Origin: Bradyrhizobium sp.
Lineage (GTDB): Bacteria > Pseudomonadota > Alphaproteobacteria > Rhizobiales > Xanthobacteraceae
Assembly (NCBI RefSeq): GCF_022844465.1
Contig: NZ_JALHLP010000008.1
Span: forward strand, 62,001 to 126,000
Reading direction: 5' to 3'
DNA length: 64,000 bases
This document shows positions 1-8,110 of this stretch, piece after piece. Within the stretch, counting starts at the first letter, position 1; each line of letters opens with the position of its first letter. The position numbers and the translations under genes were made by a program. The notes below the pieces were generated by a model. It had not been told where the DNA came from, did not search any database, and worked only from the letters and a program-made list of their open reading frames with translations.

Positions 1-274
1 GAGCGATGCGCCGCCATACTTCTGGCCAGGTCTCGTCAGCGGGAAGGTCGCCGAGGCCCTGCAGTCGCTCGCGGTAGAACGGAACGTGGGTGCGGGCGTG
101 GTCGAGGAGCGCATTGAGCTGGTTGCGCTGTCGTTGCGAAAGCTCCTGCGCAGACCACCACTGGCTTTGCTCGAGCTGGAACAGGATGGCCAGGAGGCTG
201 GCGCCGTTCTGGGCCGGAAGCCCCGGCCAGGCGATCCCGCCGATCGCCGAGTTGACGGAAAGGGGAGGTATCAT
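1..274 (-). CDS. PaaK/CapK-like AMP-forming ligase, N-terminal fragment (cut by window edge)
   Basis: An open frame starts at an ATG (272-274, minus strand) and runs off the left edge, so about 91 residues are visible. The visible part has a Trp/Gln-rich opening, then the segment RNQLNALLDHARTHVPFYRE around residues 48-67. That is the hallmark N-terminal helix of phenylacetate-CoA ligase / CapK / coenzyme F390 synthetase family proteins, which adenylate a carboxylate. The adenylation motifs lie outside the window, so the substrate cannot be named. No second gene of a pathway is visible beside it. It sits on the far side of a decayed integrase from the tRNA-Leu gene, so it may be cargo of an old integrated element; that is inference. 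Confidence 0.6.
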   Translation of the reverse strand, partial: MIPPLSVNSAIGGIAWPGLPAQNGASLLAILFQLEQSQWWSAQELSQRQRNQLNALLDHARTHVPFYRERLQGLGDLPADETWPEVWRRIA

Positions 275-418
275 CGTACGACCTCTAGCGCCAATTCATT
301 TTCGGTTCAGCCTGTCGCGGCCATTGTCAGCTGGTTGGGATGTTCAGCGGCCGGCTGGGGAACCGTCAACGCCGTGTTCCGTTATTCGGTTCGAGGTGGC
401 GGAGCAGCGGAGACCACT

Positions 419-787
419 ATGAAGACCATACTCGTTAGCGCAACGCTGCTGAGTGTTCTCACGGCCAGTGCATCCGCGACACCTGCTGCGATGGGTCCTG
501 ATGCGCAGCTTGATCCTCCGGCGACGGGAGAAGGGGGCAACGGGGCGGGATCGGTCAAGCTCGCGAGCCTCGTCACCTCGACGTTCCTGTTCGTGCCGGA
601 TTCCGCGCAATCTCTGCTCGTCACGGTCGGTGAGGGCGGAGAAGGGGGGCGGGGACGCCGCTTCCGTCATCACCGCGGCTACAAATTTCACTATTACAAG
701 CCTCATAGCTATCGGCTCGATCGGGGCTATCGACCCTACTATGCGCCGCGCCGCTACAAGCAGCCTTACTATTACTACCGGTACTAG
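419..787 (+). CDS. small secreted Tyr/Arg/Gly-rich protein, unknown function
   Basis: This encodes 122 residues starting MKTILVSATLLSVLTASASA, a clean Sec signal peptide with probable cleavage after ASA near residue 20. The mature part has a Gly-rich middle (GEGGEGGRGRR) and a C-terminal tail very rich in Tyr, Arg and Pro, ending YYYYRY. Similar short secreted proteins with a basic, aromatic tail are common in Bradyrhizobiaceae, but I know of no assigned function. I chose the internal ATG because the signal peptide begins there; the frame is open further upstream, but that part looks non-coding. No operon partner is visible, and it lies between the edge ligase and the integrase remnant. Confidence 0.6.
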   Translation: MKTILVSATLLSVLTASASATPAAMGPDAQLDPPATGEGGNGAGSVKLASLVTSTFLFVPDSAQSLLVTVGEGGEGGRGRRFRHHRGYKFHYYKPHSYRLDRGYRPYYAPRRYKQPYYYYRY

Positions 788-849
788 GGACCGCGGCTGT
801 ACTTGATTCATAGTGAACTCGGACACACGCTCAGGTAGCTGTAGTGGCT

Positions 850-1354
850 GGGAACGGAGAGTCCCGCCCCGTGCTCGTGTTCTTGGCTGAATGGCCAGAC
901 AGCCCTGAGGATTTCGAGAGCTTGTCGCGATAGAGGCATGTTGTGCGGCTCGCGCATTTTCATTCGTCTGCCGGAGTTCGCTTTTTCAGGTCAACTTCGG
1001 TCCCGCGTCATCGCGCGTACGTCGCCTGGCCGCGCCATCGTGAGGATTAGAAATTTGAAGGCGGCTTGGGCGGAAGACAGCTCCAATAGCGGAGCGGAGG
1101 CGGTCAGCGGTGTCTCGCCGGCCGTTCGTCTCATTTCTCTTGAGGCCGTCAAGCATTTCGACGGGCTTAGGTTCTGTGCGGCCGCATCGTTCCTCTTCAA
1201 GTTGGCAAGGTACTCGTCTGCGACCGCGCCGAACGTGGTTTGAGCCGGCGGCTGAGTTGGCCAGCTTTTCGGGCTTCCTGCTCGGTGACGGGTTTATCCC
1301 CGCCGCGAGTTGTTCCTTGATCCGGTCGCGTTTTCTTCGTGCCTGCAGCAGCAG
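850..1354 (-). pseudogene. decayed P4-type tyrosine integrase
   Basis: Reading the minus strand piecewise in several frames gives ordered fragments of a P4-type phage/island integrase. They are an ARRKRDRIKEQLAAGINPS segment (about 1354-1285), TFGAVADEYLANLKRN (about 1240-1190), RRDTADRLRSAIGAVFR (about 1120-1070), KFLILTMARPGDVRAM (about 1056-1005, containing the catalytic-arginine box) and MREPHNMPLSRQALEILRAV (about 957-890). At least three frameshifts and in-frame stops separate them. The N-terminal DUF4102-like part and the C-terminal HxxR/Tyr part are missing. The order and spacing match one ancestral gene reading away from the neighbouring tRNA-Leu, the usual arrangement for elements integrated at a tRNA 3' end. 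The gene is clearly non-functional. Boundaries are approximate. Confidence 0.8.
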
Positions 1355-1407
1355 ACGGAGAAAGCAGTGGTTTTTGAGAAACTATGAGACGCTATGCGAA
1401 GCGCTTC

Positions 1408-1492
1408 TGGTGCCCCTGGCCGGAATCGAACCAGCACTCCTTGCGGAACTCGATTTTGAGTCGAGCGCGTCTACCAGTTCCGCCACAGGGGC
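1408..1492 (-). tRNA. tRNA-Leu (anticodon CAA)
   Basis: The minus strand folds as a class II tRNA. The acceptor stem is GCCCCTG paired with CAGGGGC, followed by A and an encoded CCA (1408-1410). The D-arm contains TGGTAGACGC. The anticodon stem is CTCGA/TCGAG with loop CTCAAAA, giving anticodon CAA, which reads UUG leucine codons. A long variable arm and the T-arm TGGTTCGATTCCGGC complete it. The 3' end faces the integrase remnant, so this tRNA is the probable attachment site of the lost element. Confidence 0.97.
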
Positions 1493-1599
1493 CCTCGGGA
1501 AAAGGCCGTGAAGCCCTGTCGCGAAGCCGGCGGAATATAGCGGGCGGCGCTCGCCCGTCAATGGCCGCGGGTCAGGTTGTCCTGCGTTGAGGGCGCGCG

Positions 1600-2037
1600 T
1601 CACGATACCGGGATTTCGCCTTCGTCGCTGCCATCCCAATAGTGGATGCGGTCGGCATGGACGTGGATCATCACCATGCCGTCGGTGTCGATCCCTTGCG
1701 GAAACCAGCGCTCCAGATCCGCCGTCCAATGATCGGCGAACGCCTGCTTGTCGCGGATGATGCGGGCCGTTCCCTGAACCGCTACGAACGGCGGCGGCTT
1801 GCCGAGCAGCCCCGCGCTGCCCTGGAACGACAGGGCGACCTGCGGATCGCGCGCGATATCGCTCAAGGTACGCGCGCTGTCCCAGCTGAAATAGAAGGAA
1901 TCGCCGTCATATTCGACCTCGCCATTGTTGCTCATCGGCCGGGTCGCGAACCGGCCGCCGTCGGTGCGGGTCGTCAGCATCGTAAAGTCGATCTTGCCCA
2001 TCGCCTTCGCCAGGTCTTTCAGGGTCATGTTGCTCAT
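1600..2037 (-). CDS. pyridoxamine 5'-phosphate oxidase-family (general stress protein 26-like) protein
   Basis: This is a 145-residue protein beginning MSNMTLKDLAKAMGKIDFTM. It has the split-barrel FMN-binding fold of PNPOx-like 'general stress protein 26' proteins: an early strand with TRTDGGRFATRPMSN, then FSWDSARTLSDIARDPQVAL, and a C-terminal VMIHVHADRIHYWDG strand. Family members bind FMN or related cofactors and have poorly defined redox roles. It is shorter than true PdxH and lacks its substrate-binding C-terminus, so pyridoxine synthesis is unlikely. The start is supported by a GAGGAC ribosome-binding site about 8 nt upstream; a longer in-frame start at 2139 has an implausible Pro/Arg-rich extension. 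It appears monocistronic, just downstream of the tRNA promoter side. Confidence 0.85.
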   Translation of the reverse strand: MSNMTLKDLAKAMGKIDFTMLTTRTDGGRFATRPMSNNGEVEYDGDSFYFSWDSARTLSDIARDPQVALSFQGSAGLLGKPPPFVAVQGTARIIRDKQAFADHWTADLERWFPQGIDTDGMVMIHVHADRIHYWDGSDEGEIPVS

Positions 2038-2239
2038 TTCTTGTCCTCGTCCTCTTGGGAAGGGCGATTGCAGGCTAGGATAACGCGGGAGTGGGCGCGG
2101 GGTTGCGAAGCGATCAGCCGGCGGGGCTTGCCGGTCCACCCCCGCGGATGTGATGGTGGTGCGCCTCGACAGGCCGGCGGCGGCGGGATAGGACGCTGTG
2201 GCCTGTTCTGAGCCTGCAGGGTGATGCGGAGAACGACCC

Positions 2240-2779
2240 GTGACGTCAGATGCCGCCGCCTATCCGCCGCACGCGCGCCATGCCGACGATCCCGTGCGGG
2301 TTGCCGCGCTGGCGACCGCGCTGGTAGCCGCCGTGACGCTGGCGGGCGTCTGGTTCTTCGAACTGGTGCTGGATATCCGCCCCTGTCCGCTCTGCCTCCA
2401 GCAGCGCTACGCCTATTATCTGGCGTTGCCGCTCGCGCTCGCGATCGCGTTCGCGGCTACCCGTGGCGCGCCGCGGTCGCTGCTGATCGCGGGTCTCGCC
2501 ATCCTTGCGCTGGCGGCCCTCGCCAATAGCTCCCTTGGCGCCTACCATGCCGGCGTCGAATGGAAATTCTGGCAGGGCCCGACCGATTGCTCCGGCCCCG
2601 TCGTCGATCTCGGCAGCGCCGGCAACCTGCTGGAGCGTCTGGACACCGTCAGAGTGATCCGCTGCGACGAGGTGCAGTGGCGCTTCCTCGGCCTCTCGCT
2701 CGCCGGCTACAATGTGCTGATCTCGCTGTCGATGGCGGCGATCGCCGTGTGGGGCATGGCTGCGCCGCGGCGGGCGTAG
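2240..2779 (+). CDS. dsbB: disulfide bond formation protein B
   Basis: This is a 179-residue inner-membrane protein with four predicted transmembrane helices. It reoxidises periplasmic DsbA and passes electrons to quinone. The first redox pair is the CPLC motif at residues 49-52 (context RPCPLCLQQR), and the second periplasmic pair is C117 (GPTDCSG) and C142 (VIRCDEVQWRFLG), both positioned as in DsbB. The C-terminal helix LSLAGYNVLISL is also typical. The start codon is GTG; no ATG upstream gives a better reading. No dsbA is adjacent. The predicted job is general oxidative folding of exported proteins. Confidence 0.93.
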   Translation: MTSDAAAYPPHARHADDPVRVAALATALVAAVTLAGVWFFELVLDIRPCPLCLQQRYAYYLALPLALAIAFAATRGAPRSLLIAGLAILALAALANSSLGAYHAGVEWKFWQGPTDCSGPVVDLGSAGNLLERLDTVRVIRCDEVQWRFLGLSLAGYNVLISLSMAAIAVWGMAAPRRA

Positions 2780-2784
2780 CTTGC

Positions 2785-3239
2785 CGAGGCGCGCAAGCGC
2801 CGTTCACCGGGGAGATCACGTTACAAGCCGTCAACCCACTGCGCAGGGAAGGCCGGGTGCGAACGAAAGCAAACCTCGGGCGAAACATGCGGCGAGAATA
2901 CGAACCCATATCCATCCGTCATCACCCGCGAAAACGGGTGATCCAGTATTCCAGAGACGCTTGTGATTCAATCGAAAAGCCGCGGCGTACTGGATCGCCC
3001 GCCTTCGCGGGCGACGACGACCTCTCTGTTTCGACAATTGTGGTTTACTTCGCGGAGCCTGCAATCGAACGCGCATTTGGGTTCGGTAGCTCGCCGTGAT
3101 GGCCGTAGCCGGTCACTTCAAACCCCAGCCTCTCAATTCCGCGATACAAGCCATGCGCACATTTAGTTTCCTCCTCCCTCCATCGCGATCTATGGTCGGC
3201 GCCGATCAACCCAGGACTTCCCGGAGGAAACGAAGCCCG
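2785..3239. other. intergenic gap of about 455 bp before the TPP operon
   Basis: I see no convincing gene here. A short hairpin GGCGC-GCAA-GCGCC follows dsbB (about 2788-2801) but has only a weak T-run. The middle holds an imperfect palindromic repeat described separately, and the last part contains the ribosome-binding site of the next gene. Short open frames crossing it have no family resemblance. Confidence 0.6.
2916..3020. repeat. palindromic dispersed repeat (CGTCATCACCCGC...type)
   Basis: The left arm reads CGTCATCACCCGCG, then AACGGGTGATCCAGTA. The right arm reads GTACTGGATCGCCCGCCTTC and ends GCGGGCGACGACG. The two arms are imperfect inverted copies separated by about 40 nt, and each arm holds its own small hairpin, so the whole can fold as a cruciform-like structure. 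Elements of this kind recur in intergenic DNA of Bradyrhizobium and relatives (recollection, not a search). Only one clear copy of this subfamily is in the window. Confidence 0.7.
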
Positions 3240-3806
3240 ATGGCCGATGCAGCAAAATCACGTGACGAAGCGCCGGCGGCGCTGCCGACCTGGCCGGACG
3301 AAATCTACCACGTGCTCAAGGAAGCCGGCATCCGCCAGGTCGCCATGGTGCCGGACGCCGGCCATAGCCGCCTGATCCGTCGCTTCGAGGACGATCCGCA
3401 GACGCGCGTGGTGACGCTGACCACGGAAGAGGAGGGCGTGGCGATGCTGGCCGGGGCGTGGCTCGGCGGCGAGCGCGGAGTGCTTCTGCTGCAGTCCAGC
3501 GGCGTCGGCAACTGCATCAACATGCTGTCGCTGCCGGTGATCTGCCACATGCCGCTTTTGATGATCGTGACCATGCGCGGCGACTGGGGCGAGTTCAATC
3601 CGTGGCAGATCCCGATGGGGCAGGGCACGCGGCCCTCGCTCGAAGCCATGGGGGTGATCGTGACCAAGGTGGACGAGCCCCACCTCGTTGCGTCAGCGGT
3701 GCAGGGCGCGGCGAACCTCGCCTTCAACAGCTGGAAACCGGCGGCGGTCCTGATCGGCCAGCGCGTGCTCGGCGCCAAGAACTTCAAGGAGCTCGCCCGC
3801 AAATGA
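3240..3806 (+). CDS. thiamine-diphosphate decarboxylase alpha subunit (sulfopyruvate/phosphonopyruvate decarboxylase-like, PYR domain)
   Basis: This 188-residue protein corresponds to the pyrimidine-binding half of a ThDP enzyme. The key conserved glutamate lies in VVTLTTEEEGVAMLAG (about residues 58-73), followed by GVLLLQSSGVGNCINMLSL. The downstream gene supplies the diphosphate-binding half, as in sulfopyruvate decarboxylase (ComD/ComE) and phosphonopyruvate decarboxylase. The predicted reaction is non-oxidative decarboxylation of a 2-oxo acid with an acidic head group; the real substrate is unknown. GGAGGAAAC lies just upstream of the chosen ATG, which decides the start over an upstream in-frame ATG. 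It overlaps the beta gene by 4 bp (ATGA), indicating coupled translation. Confidence 0.85.
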   Translation: MADAAKSRDEAPAALPTWPDEIYHVLKEAGIRQVAMVPDAGHSRLIRRFEDDPQTRVVTLTTEEEGVAMLAGAWLGGERGVLLLQSSGVGNCINMLSLPVICHMPLLMIVTMRGDWGEFNPWQIPMGQGTRPSLEAMGVIVTKVDEPHLVASAVQGAANLAFNSWKPAAVLIGQRVLGAKNFKELARK

Positions 3807-4402
3807 CCAATCCGAACGCGCTTCTGCATCGCCGCGACGTCGTCAACGAACTGGTGCGCGACCGCGGCGACCTGCTTGTGATCGCCGGCCTCGGCGCGCC
3901 GAACTGGGACGTCTCGGCCGCCGGCGATCATCCCAACAATTTTCCGCTCTGGGGCGCCATGGGCGGCGCCTCCATGATCGGGCTCGGCCTGGCGCTGGCG
4001 CAGCCCAGGCGCAAGGTGCTCGTCATCACCGGCGACGGCGAGATGCTGATGAACGTGGGCTCGCTCGCCACCATCGCGGTGGAAGCGCCGAAGAACCTGA
4101 CCATCGCGGTGCTCGACAACGAACGCTTCGGCGAGACCGGCATGCAGAAGACCCCGACCGCTTCCGGCGTCGACCTTGCGGCCATCGCTGTCGCTTGCGG
4201 CATCCGCACCTCGCGGATCGTTCGCACCATGGCCGAGGTGACCGAGCTGCGCGACCTCGCCCATGCGGGAAGGGCCACGGCCTTTGCCCAGATCAAGATC
4301 AGTGCCGAGGCGCTGGTGTTCGTGATGCCTCCGGCCGATGGCGTGATCCTGACCTCGCGTTTCCGGCAATCGGTGCTGGGTGACGAGGCGCTGTTCAATT
4401 GA
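3803..4402 (+). CDS. thiamine-diphosphate decarboxylase beta subunit (PP domain)
   Basis: This 199-residue protein is the diphosphate/Mg-binding half of the ThDP enzyme. The motif GDGEMLMN at residues 77-84, closed by VLDN near residue 106, is the classical GDG...N site that binds Mg-ThDP. The upstream segment LWGAMGGASMIGLGLALA is also characteristic of the family. The start ATG overlaps the alpha gene's stop (ATGA), so the two subunits are probably made in equal amounts. ComE-type subunits of sulfopyruvate decarboxylase are similar in size. The neighbouring rhodanese gene hints at a sulfur-containing substrate, which is inference only. Confidence 0.87.
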   Translation: MTNPNALLHRRDVVNELVRDRGDLLVIAGLGAPNWDVSAAGDHPNNFPLWGAMGGASMIGLGLALAQPRRKVLVITGDGEMLMNVGSLATIAVEAPKNLTIAVLDNERFGETGMQKTPTASGVDLAAIAVACGIRTSRIVRTMAEVTELRDLAHAGRATAFAQIKISAEALVFVMPPADGVILTSRFRQSVLGDEALFN

Positions 4403-4433
4403 GGGCCGCTGTCGCCATCGTCGGTGTGCCGTA

Positions 4434-5666
4434 ATGGGCCTGCCGTCCGTCACGCCCCAACAGGTTCGCCGCGCGCTGTTGCTGCGCGAAGAGATCGCGC
4501 TGCTCGATGTCAGGCACGAGGCCGCCTTCGCCACCGGCCATCCGCTGTTCGCGGCCAACATGGCGACTGAGCGGATCGCGCTCGAAGCCGCCGCCCGGCT
4601 GCCGCGCAAGGACGTGCCGATCGTGATCTACGACGCCGGCGAGGGACTGACATCCGTGGCGGCCGGACGCCTCGCGGCGATGGGCTACCGAGACGTCCGC
4701 GAACTCGACGGCGGGCTGCAGGCCTGGGCGTCGGCGGGCTTTGAGCTGTTCCGGGACGTCAATTCCTACGCCAAGGCCTTTGGCGAGCTGGTGGAGGCGC
4801 GGCGGCACACGCCTTCGCTGGCGGCGGAGGATGTCGCCGGCCTGATCGAAAGCTGCGCCAACATCAGGATTCTCGATGTCCGGCGCTTCGATGAATACGC
4901 CACAATGAACATCCCGGGCTCCATCAGCGTGCCCGGCGCGGAGCTGGTGCTGCGCGCGGGCCGCGCCGCGCCGGATCCCGCGACCACCATCATCGTCAAT
5001 TGCGCCGGCCGCACCCGCTCGATCATCGGGGCGCAATCGCTGATCAACGCCGGGGTCGCCAACAAGGTGGTGGCGCTGCGCAACGGCACGATCGGCTGGA
5101 CCCTGGCCCGGCAAGACCTCGAGCACGGCGCCGGCAGGCGCGGCGAGATCGGCGCGTTCGAAGGCGCGGAGGAAAAAGCCCGCGACGTCGCCTATCGCGC
5201 CGGCGTTCGCCACATCGCCATGGCCGACATGGCGGCGCTGCAGGCGCAGGCCGGCCGCACGCTCTATCGCTTCGACGTCCGTTCCGAGGAGGAATACACC
5301 GCCGGCCATCTCGCAGGCTTTCGCCATTATTCCGGCGGGCAGCTGGTGCAAGAGATCGACATGGCCGCGCCGGTGCGCGGCGCCCGCATCGTGCTGACCG
5401 ACGACCGGCGCGTCCGCGCCGACATGACCGCGTCCTGGCTGGCGCAGATGGGATGGGAGACTTACGTGCTCGAAGGCGGCTATGACGGCGCGCTGGAACG
5501 CGGGCCGCCGCTGGCCATCCCGAAGCCCGACCCCGCGCACCGCTACCGCCGCCCTTATGAGGGCACCGACGTCAAGGAAAGCGCCATGCAGGCCTATCTC
5601 GACTGGGAGTACGGCCTGGTCGAGCAGCTCCGCCGCGACGCCAGCCATGGATTCTTCGTCATTTGA
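4434..5666 (+). CDS. triple rhodanese-domain protein
   Basis: This 410-residue protein carries three rhodanese-like domains, at roughly residues 6-105, 125-235 and 265-365. Each has the ALLDVR / ILDVR / RFDVR strand and the DGG or EGGYDG end. Only the second has a catalytic cysteine in a canonical loop (C190 in NCAGRTRS). The first has YDAGEGL and the third has TDDRRVRAD instead, so they are probably structural or regulatory. Active rhodaneses carry sulfane sulfur as a persulfide. The gene follows the ThDP decarboxylase pair by about 30 bp in the same direction and probably shares its transcript. The ATG at 4434 was chosen because homology-like sequence begins there. Confidence 0.87.
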   Translation: MGLPSVTPQQVRRALLLREEIALLDVRHEAAFATGHPLFAANMATERIALEAAARLPRKDVPIVIYDAGEGLTSVAAGRLAAMGYRDVRELDGGLQAWASAGFELFRDVNSYAKAFGELVEARRHTPSLAAEDVAGLIESCANIRILDVRRFDEYATMNIPGSISVPGAELVLRAGRAAPDPATTIIVNCAGRTRSIIGAQSLINAGVANKVVALRNGTIGWTLARQDLEHGAGRRGEIGAFEGAEEKARDVAYRAGVRHIAMADMAALQAQAGRTLYRFDVRSEEEYTAGHLAGFRHYSGGQLVQEIDMAAPVRGARIVLTDDRRVRADMTASWLAQMGWETYVLEGGYDGALERGPPLAIPKPDPAHRYRRPYEGTDVKESAMQAYLDWEYGLVEQLRRDASHGFFVI

Positions 5667-5887
5667 CCGGAAAGCAGCGGTGAGCCGGTCCACTGGCCAG
5701 GAATCACCGCCGGCCCACGCAAATAATGGGTGGTGCGCCGGCTGGTTTTCGCCTACAGCATCCCCATCTCAGTCAAATCCGTCAGGCCGCACGGCTGCGC
5801 TTTGTCGATCGCGCAAGCTTCGAGCCGTTCGGTTGGGATTCTGTCCCTTTTTCCGGCCGAAAGCGCCAACCCCAAGGTTTTCATCCC

Positions 5888-7771
5888 GTGACATTCCTGA
5901 TCGCAAGTCCGCCGCTCGCCCGAGCCTTGGCGGAACGCAACTTCGACCGGCTGACCCAGGTTCAGACCGCGGTGTTGGCCGATGACGCCGCGGGCCGCGA
6001 CCTGCTGGTTTCGGCGCAGACCGGGTCGGGCAAGACGGTCGCCTATGGCCTGGCGATCGCAACCAACTTGCTCGACGCCGCCGAACGGTTCGAGCGGGCC
6101 GCGGCTCCCCTGGCGCTGATCGTCGCGCCGACCCGCGAGCTTGCGCTTCAGGTCCATCGCGAACTCTCCTGGCTCTATCAACATGCCGGGGCGCGCGTAG
6201 TCTCCTGCGTCGGCGGCATGGACCCGCGCCGCGAGCAGCGCGAACTGGCGGCAGGGGCGCATATCGTTGTCGGCACGCCGGGGCGGCTGTGCGATCATTT
6301 GCGGCGCGGCCGGCTCGACGTTTCGGAACTGAAGGCGATCGTGCTCGACGAGGCCGACGAGATGCTCGATCTCGGCTTCCGCGAGGACATGGAATTCATC
6401 CTCAAGGCCACGCCGGACGATCGCCGCACGCTATTGTTCTCGGCGACATTGCCGCGCGGCATCGTCGCGCTGGCGAAGGCGTATCAGCAGGCCGCCTTTC
6501 GCGTCGAGGTCGCCGGCGACGAGGGCGGCCATGCCGACATCGAATATCGCGCCGTCAGGATCGCGGCCGGCGACGTCGAACACGCCGTGGTCAATACCTT
6601 GCGCTTCTACGAATCGCCGGGCGCGCTGGTGTTCTGCAATACGCGGGACGCCGTCCGACATTTGCAGGCGACGCTCTTGGAGCGCGGCTTCTCGGTGGTG
6701 GCGCTGTCAGGCGAACTGACGCAGAACGAGCGGACGATGGCGCTGCAGGCGTTGCGCGACGGCCGCGCCCGCGTCTGCGTGGCGACCGATGTCGCCGCGC
6801 GCGGCATCGACCTGCCGAACCTCGACCTCGTCATCCATGCCGATATCCCGAACGATCCCGAAGTGATGCAGCATCGTTCGGGCCGCACCGGCCGCGCCGG
6901 CCGCAAGGGTGTTAGCGTGCTGCTGGTGCCGCCGGCGCGCCGTCGCCGCGCCGAAGTGCTGCTCAATCTGGCCGGCATCGATGCCGCCTGGGGTACCGCG
7001 CCGCAGCCGGACGAAATCCGCCGGCTCGACCAGGAGCGGATGCTGAAGGACGCGCTGTTCTCGGAGGAGACGACCGCGGAAGATCTGATGCTGGCGCAGG
7101 CCTTGCTCGCCGAGCGCTCGGCGGAGGACATCGCCGCCGCGCTGGCGCGGCTTTATCGGGCGCGGCTGCCGTCGCCCGAGGACATTCTCGATCCCGCGCA
7201 GGGCAGCGGCCGCTCGCGCGAGGATCGCGGCCGGGACCGGGAGGGCCGCCCGCCGCGCGGCGAGGACCGCAGCGCCGCCCCGCGACCCCGGAAGGGAAAA
7301 TCATCGCCGCGTCACGTCATGAGCGATGGCAGCGTCTGGTTTCGCGCCTCGATCGGCAGCCGCAAGAATGCCGAAGCGCGCTGGCTGTTGCCGATGATCT
7401 GCCGCCGCGGCGGCATCGAGAAGTCGGACATCGGCGCCATCCGCATCATGGACACGACAACCGAATTCGAGATTTCCGCCCGCGCCGCGGAATCCTTTGC
7501 GGTCAAGATCCGCCGTCCCGACAAGGAAGACAATATCCGCCTCGAGGCGCTCGAAGGCGGCCCGTCGCGCGAGGAGGTCCGCGAGCCGGCGTGGACACCG
7601 AAGCCGCACGGCAAAAGAACTGAGGGCTCCGACCGGGCAGGGTTTGACAAGAAGGCGCGTTACGATACGAAGAAACCGCACAAGCCGGCTTATGCCGGCA
7701 AGCCGCTGCGCGAAAACGCGGCGCCTGCCAAGGCTGCATTCGGCAAGAAGAAAAAGAAGTTCCGCACTTGA
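5888..7771 (+). CDS. DEAD-box RNA helicase with DbpA-like RNA-binding domain
   Basis: This is a 627-residue ATP-dependent RNA helicase for ribosome assembly or RNA remodelling. Motifs appear in order: Walker A SAQTGSGKT (42-50), PTRELALQ (81-88), TPGRL, DEAD (154-157), SAT (185-187), ARGIDLPNLDLVIH, and HRSGRTGRAGR. After a basic low-complexity linker comes a domain resembling the DbpA RNA-binding fold, with DGSVWFRASIGSRKNA and a later GAIRIMDTTTEFEI strand, and then a Lys-rich tail ending KKKKKFRT. I chose GTG at 5888 because the Q-motif region begins right after it; an upstream ATG at 5726 would add an unrelated 54 residues. It appears to be monocistronic. Confidence 0.92.
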   Translation: MTFLIASPPLARALAERNFDRLTQVQTAVLADDAAGRDLLVSAQTGSGKTVAYGLAIATNLLDAAERFERAAAPLALIVAPTRELALQVHRELSWLYQHAGARVVSCVGGMDPRREQRELAAGAHIVVGTPGRLCDHLRRGRLDVSELKAIVLDEADEMLDLGFREDMEFILKATPDDRRTLLFSATLPRGIVALAKAYQQAAFRVEVAGDEGGHADIEYRAVRIAAGDVEHAVVNTLRFYESPGALVFCNTRDAVRHLQATLLERGFSVVALSGELTQNERTMALQALRDGRARVCVATDVAARGIDLPNLDLVIHADIPNDPEVMQHRSGRTGRAGRKGVSVLLVPPARRRRAEVLLNLAGIDAAWGTAPQPDEIRRLDQERMLKDALFSEETTAEDLMLAQALLAERSAEDIAAALARLYRARLPSPEDILDPAQGSGRSREDRGRDREGRPPRGEDRSAAPRPRKGKSSPRHVMSDGSVWFRASIGSRKNAEARWLLPMICRRGGIEKSDIGAIRIMDTTTEFEISARAAESFAVKIRRPDKEDNIRLEALEGGPSREEVREPAWTPKPHGKRTEGSDRAGFDKKARYDTKKPHKPAYAGKPLRENAAPAKAAFGKKKKKFRT

Positions 7772-7821
7772 CTGGATCATGACCTGAACGGCGCGGCCCG
7801 ACACGTGAGATGAGGACCGTC

Positions 7822-8109
7822 ATGAGCGTCTACCTTATCGCCCAGTTGAAGTTCACCCGCCGCGAACTCTATGACCGCTATCAATCGCGTTTTATGGGCG
7901 TGTTCGAGAAATTCAGGGGGAAGCTGCTGGTGGCGGACGCACACCCGATCGTGCTGGAAGGCGATTGGCCGCGCGACAAGGTCGTGATCATGGAATTTCC
8001 CGACGATGCCGCGGCGAAGGAGTTTCAGAACTCGCCGGAGTATCAGGAAATCTCGGTCGATCGCAAGGCGGGCGCCGACGCGATCGTTCTGACGGTGAGA
8101 GGTTTGTGA
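7822..8109 (+). CDS. DUF1330 family protein
   Basis: This small protein (95 residues) starts MSVYLIAQLKFTRRELYDRY and contains the DUF1330 signature: a ferredoxin-like dimeric alpha-beta barrel with VADAHPIVLEGDWPRDKVVIMEFP and AKEFQNSPEYQEI. Its biochemical role is unknown, though the fold is shared with small monooxygenases and heme-degrading proteins. TGAGGACC just upstream of the ATG at 7822 supports this start over one 12 bp earlier. Its stop lies one base before the start of the lyase gene, so the two are probably translated together. This implies a role linked to the lyase's pathway. Confidence 0.85.
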   Translation: MSVYLIAQLKFTRRELYDRYQSRFMGVFEKFRGKLLVADAHPIVLEGDWPRDKVVIMEFPDDAAAKEFQNSPEYQEISVDRKAGADAIVLTVRGL

Positions 8110-8110
8110 G

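Noticed and set aside
1600..2139. Longer N-terminus for the PNPOx-family protein
   Set aside because: The added 34 residues are Pro/Arg-rich and lack conservation; GAGGAC sits just before the shorter start at 2037.
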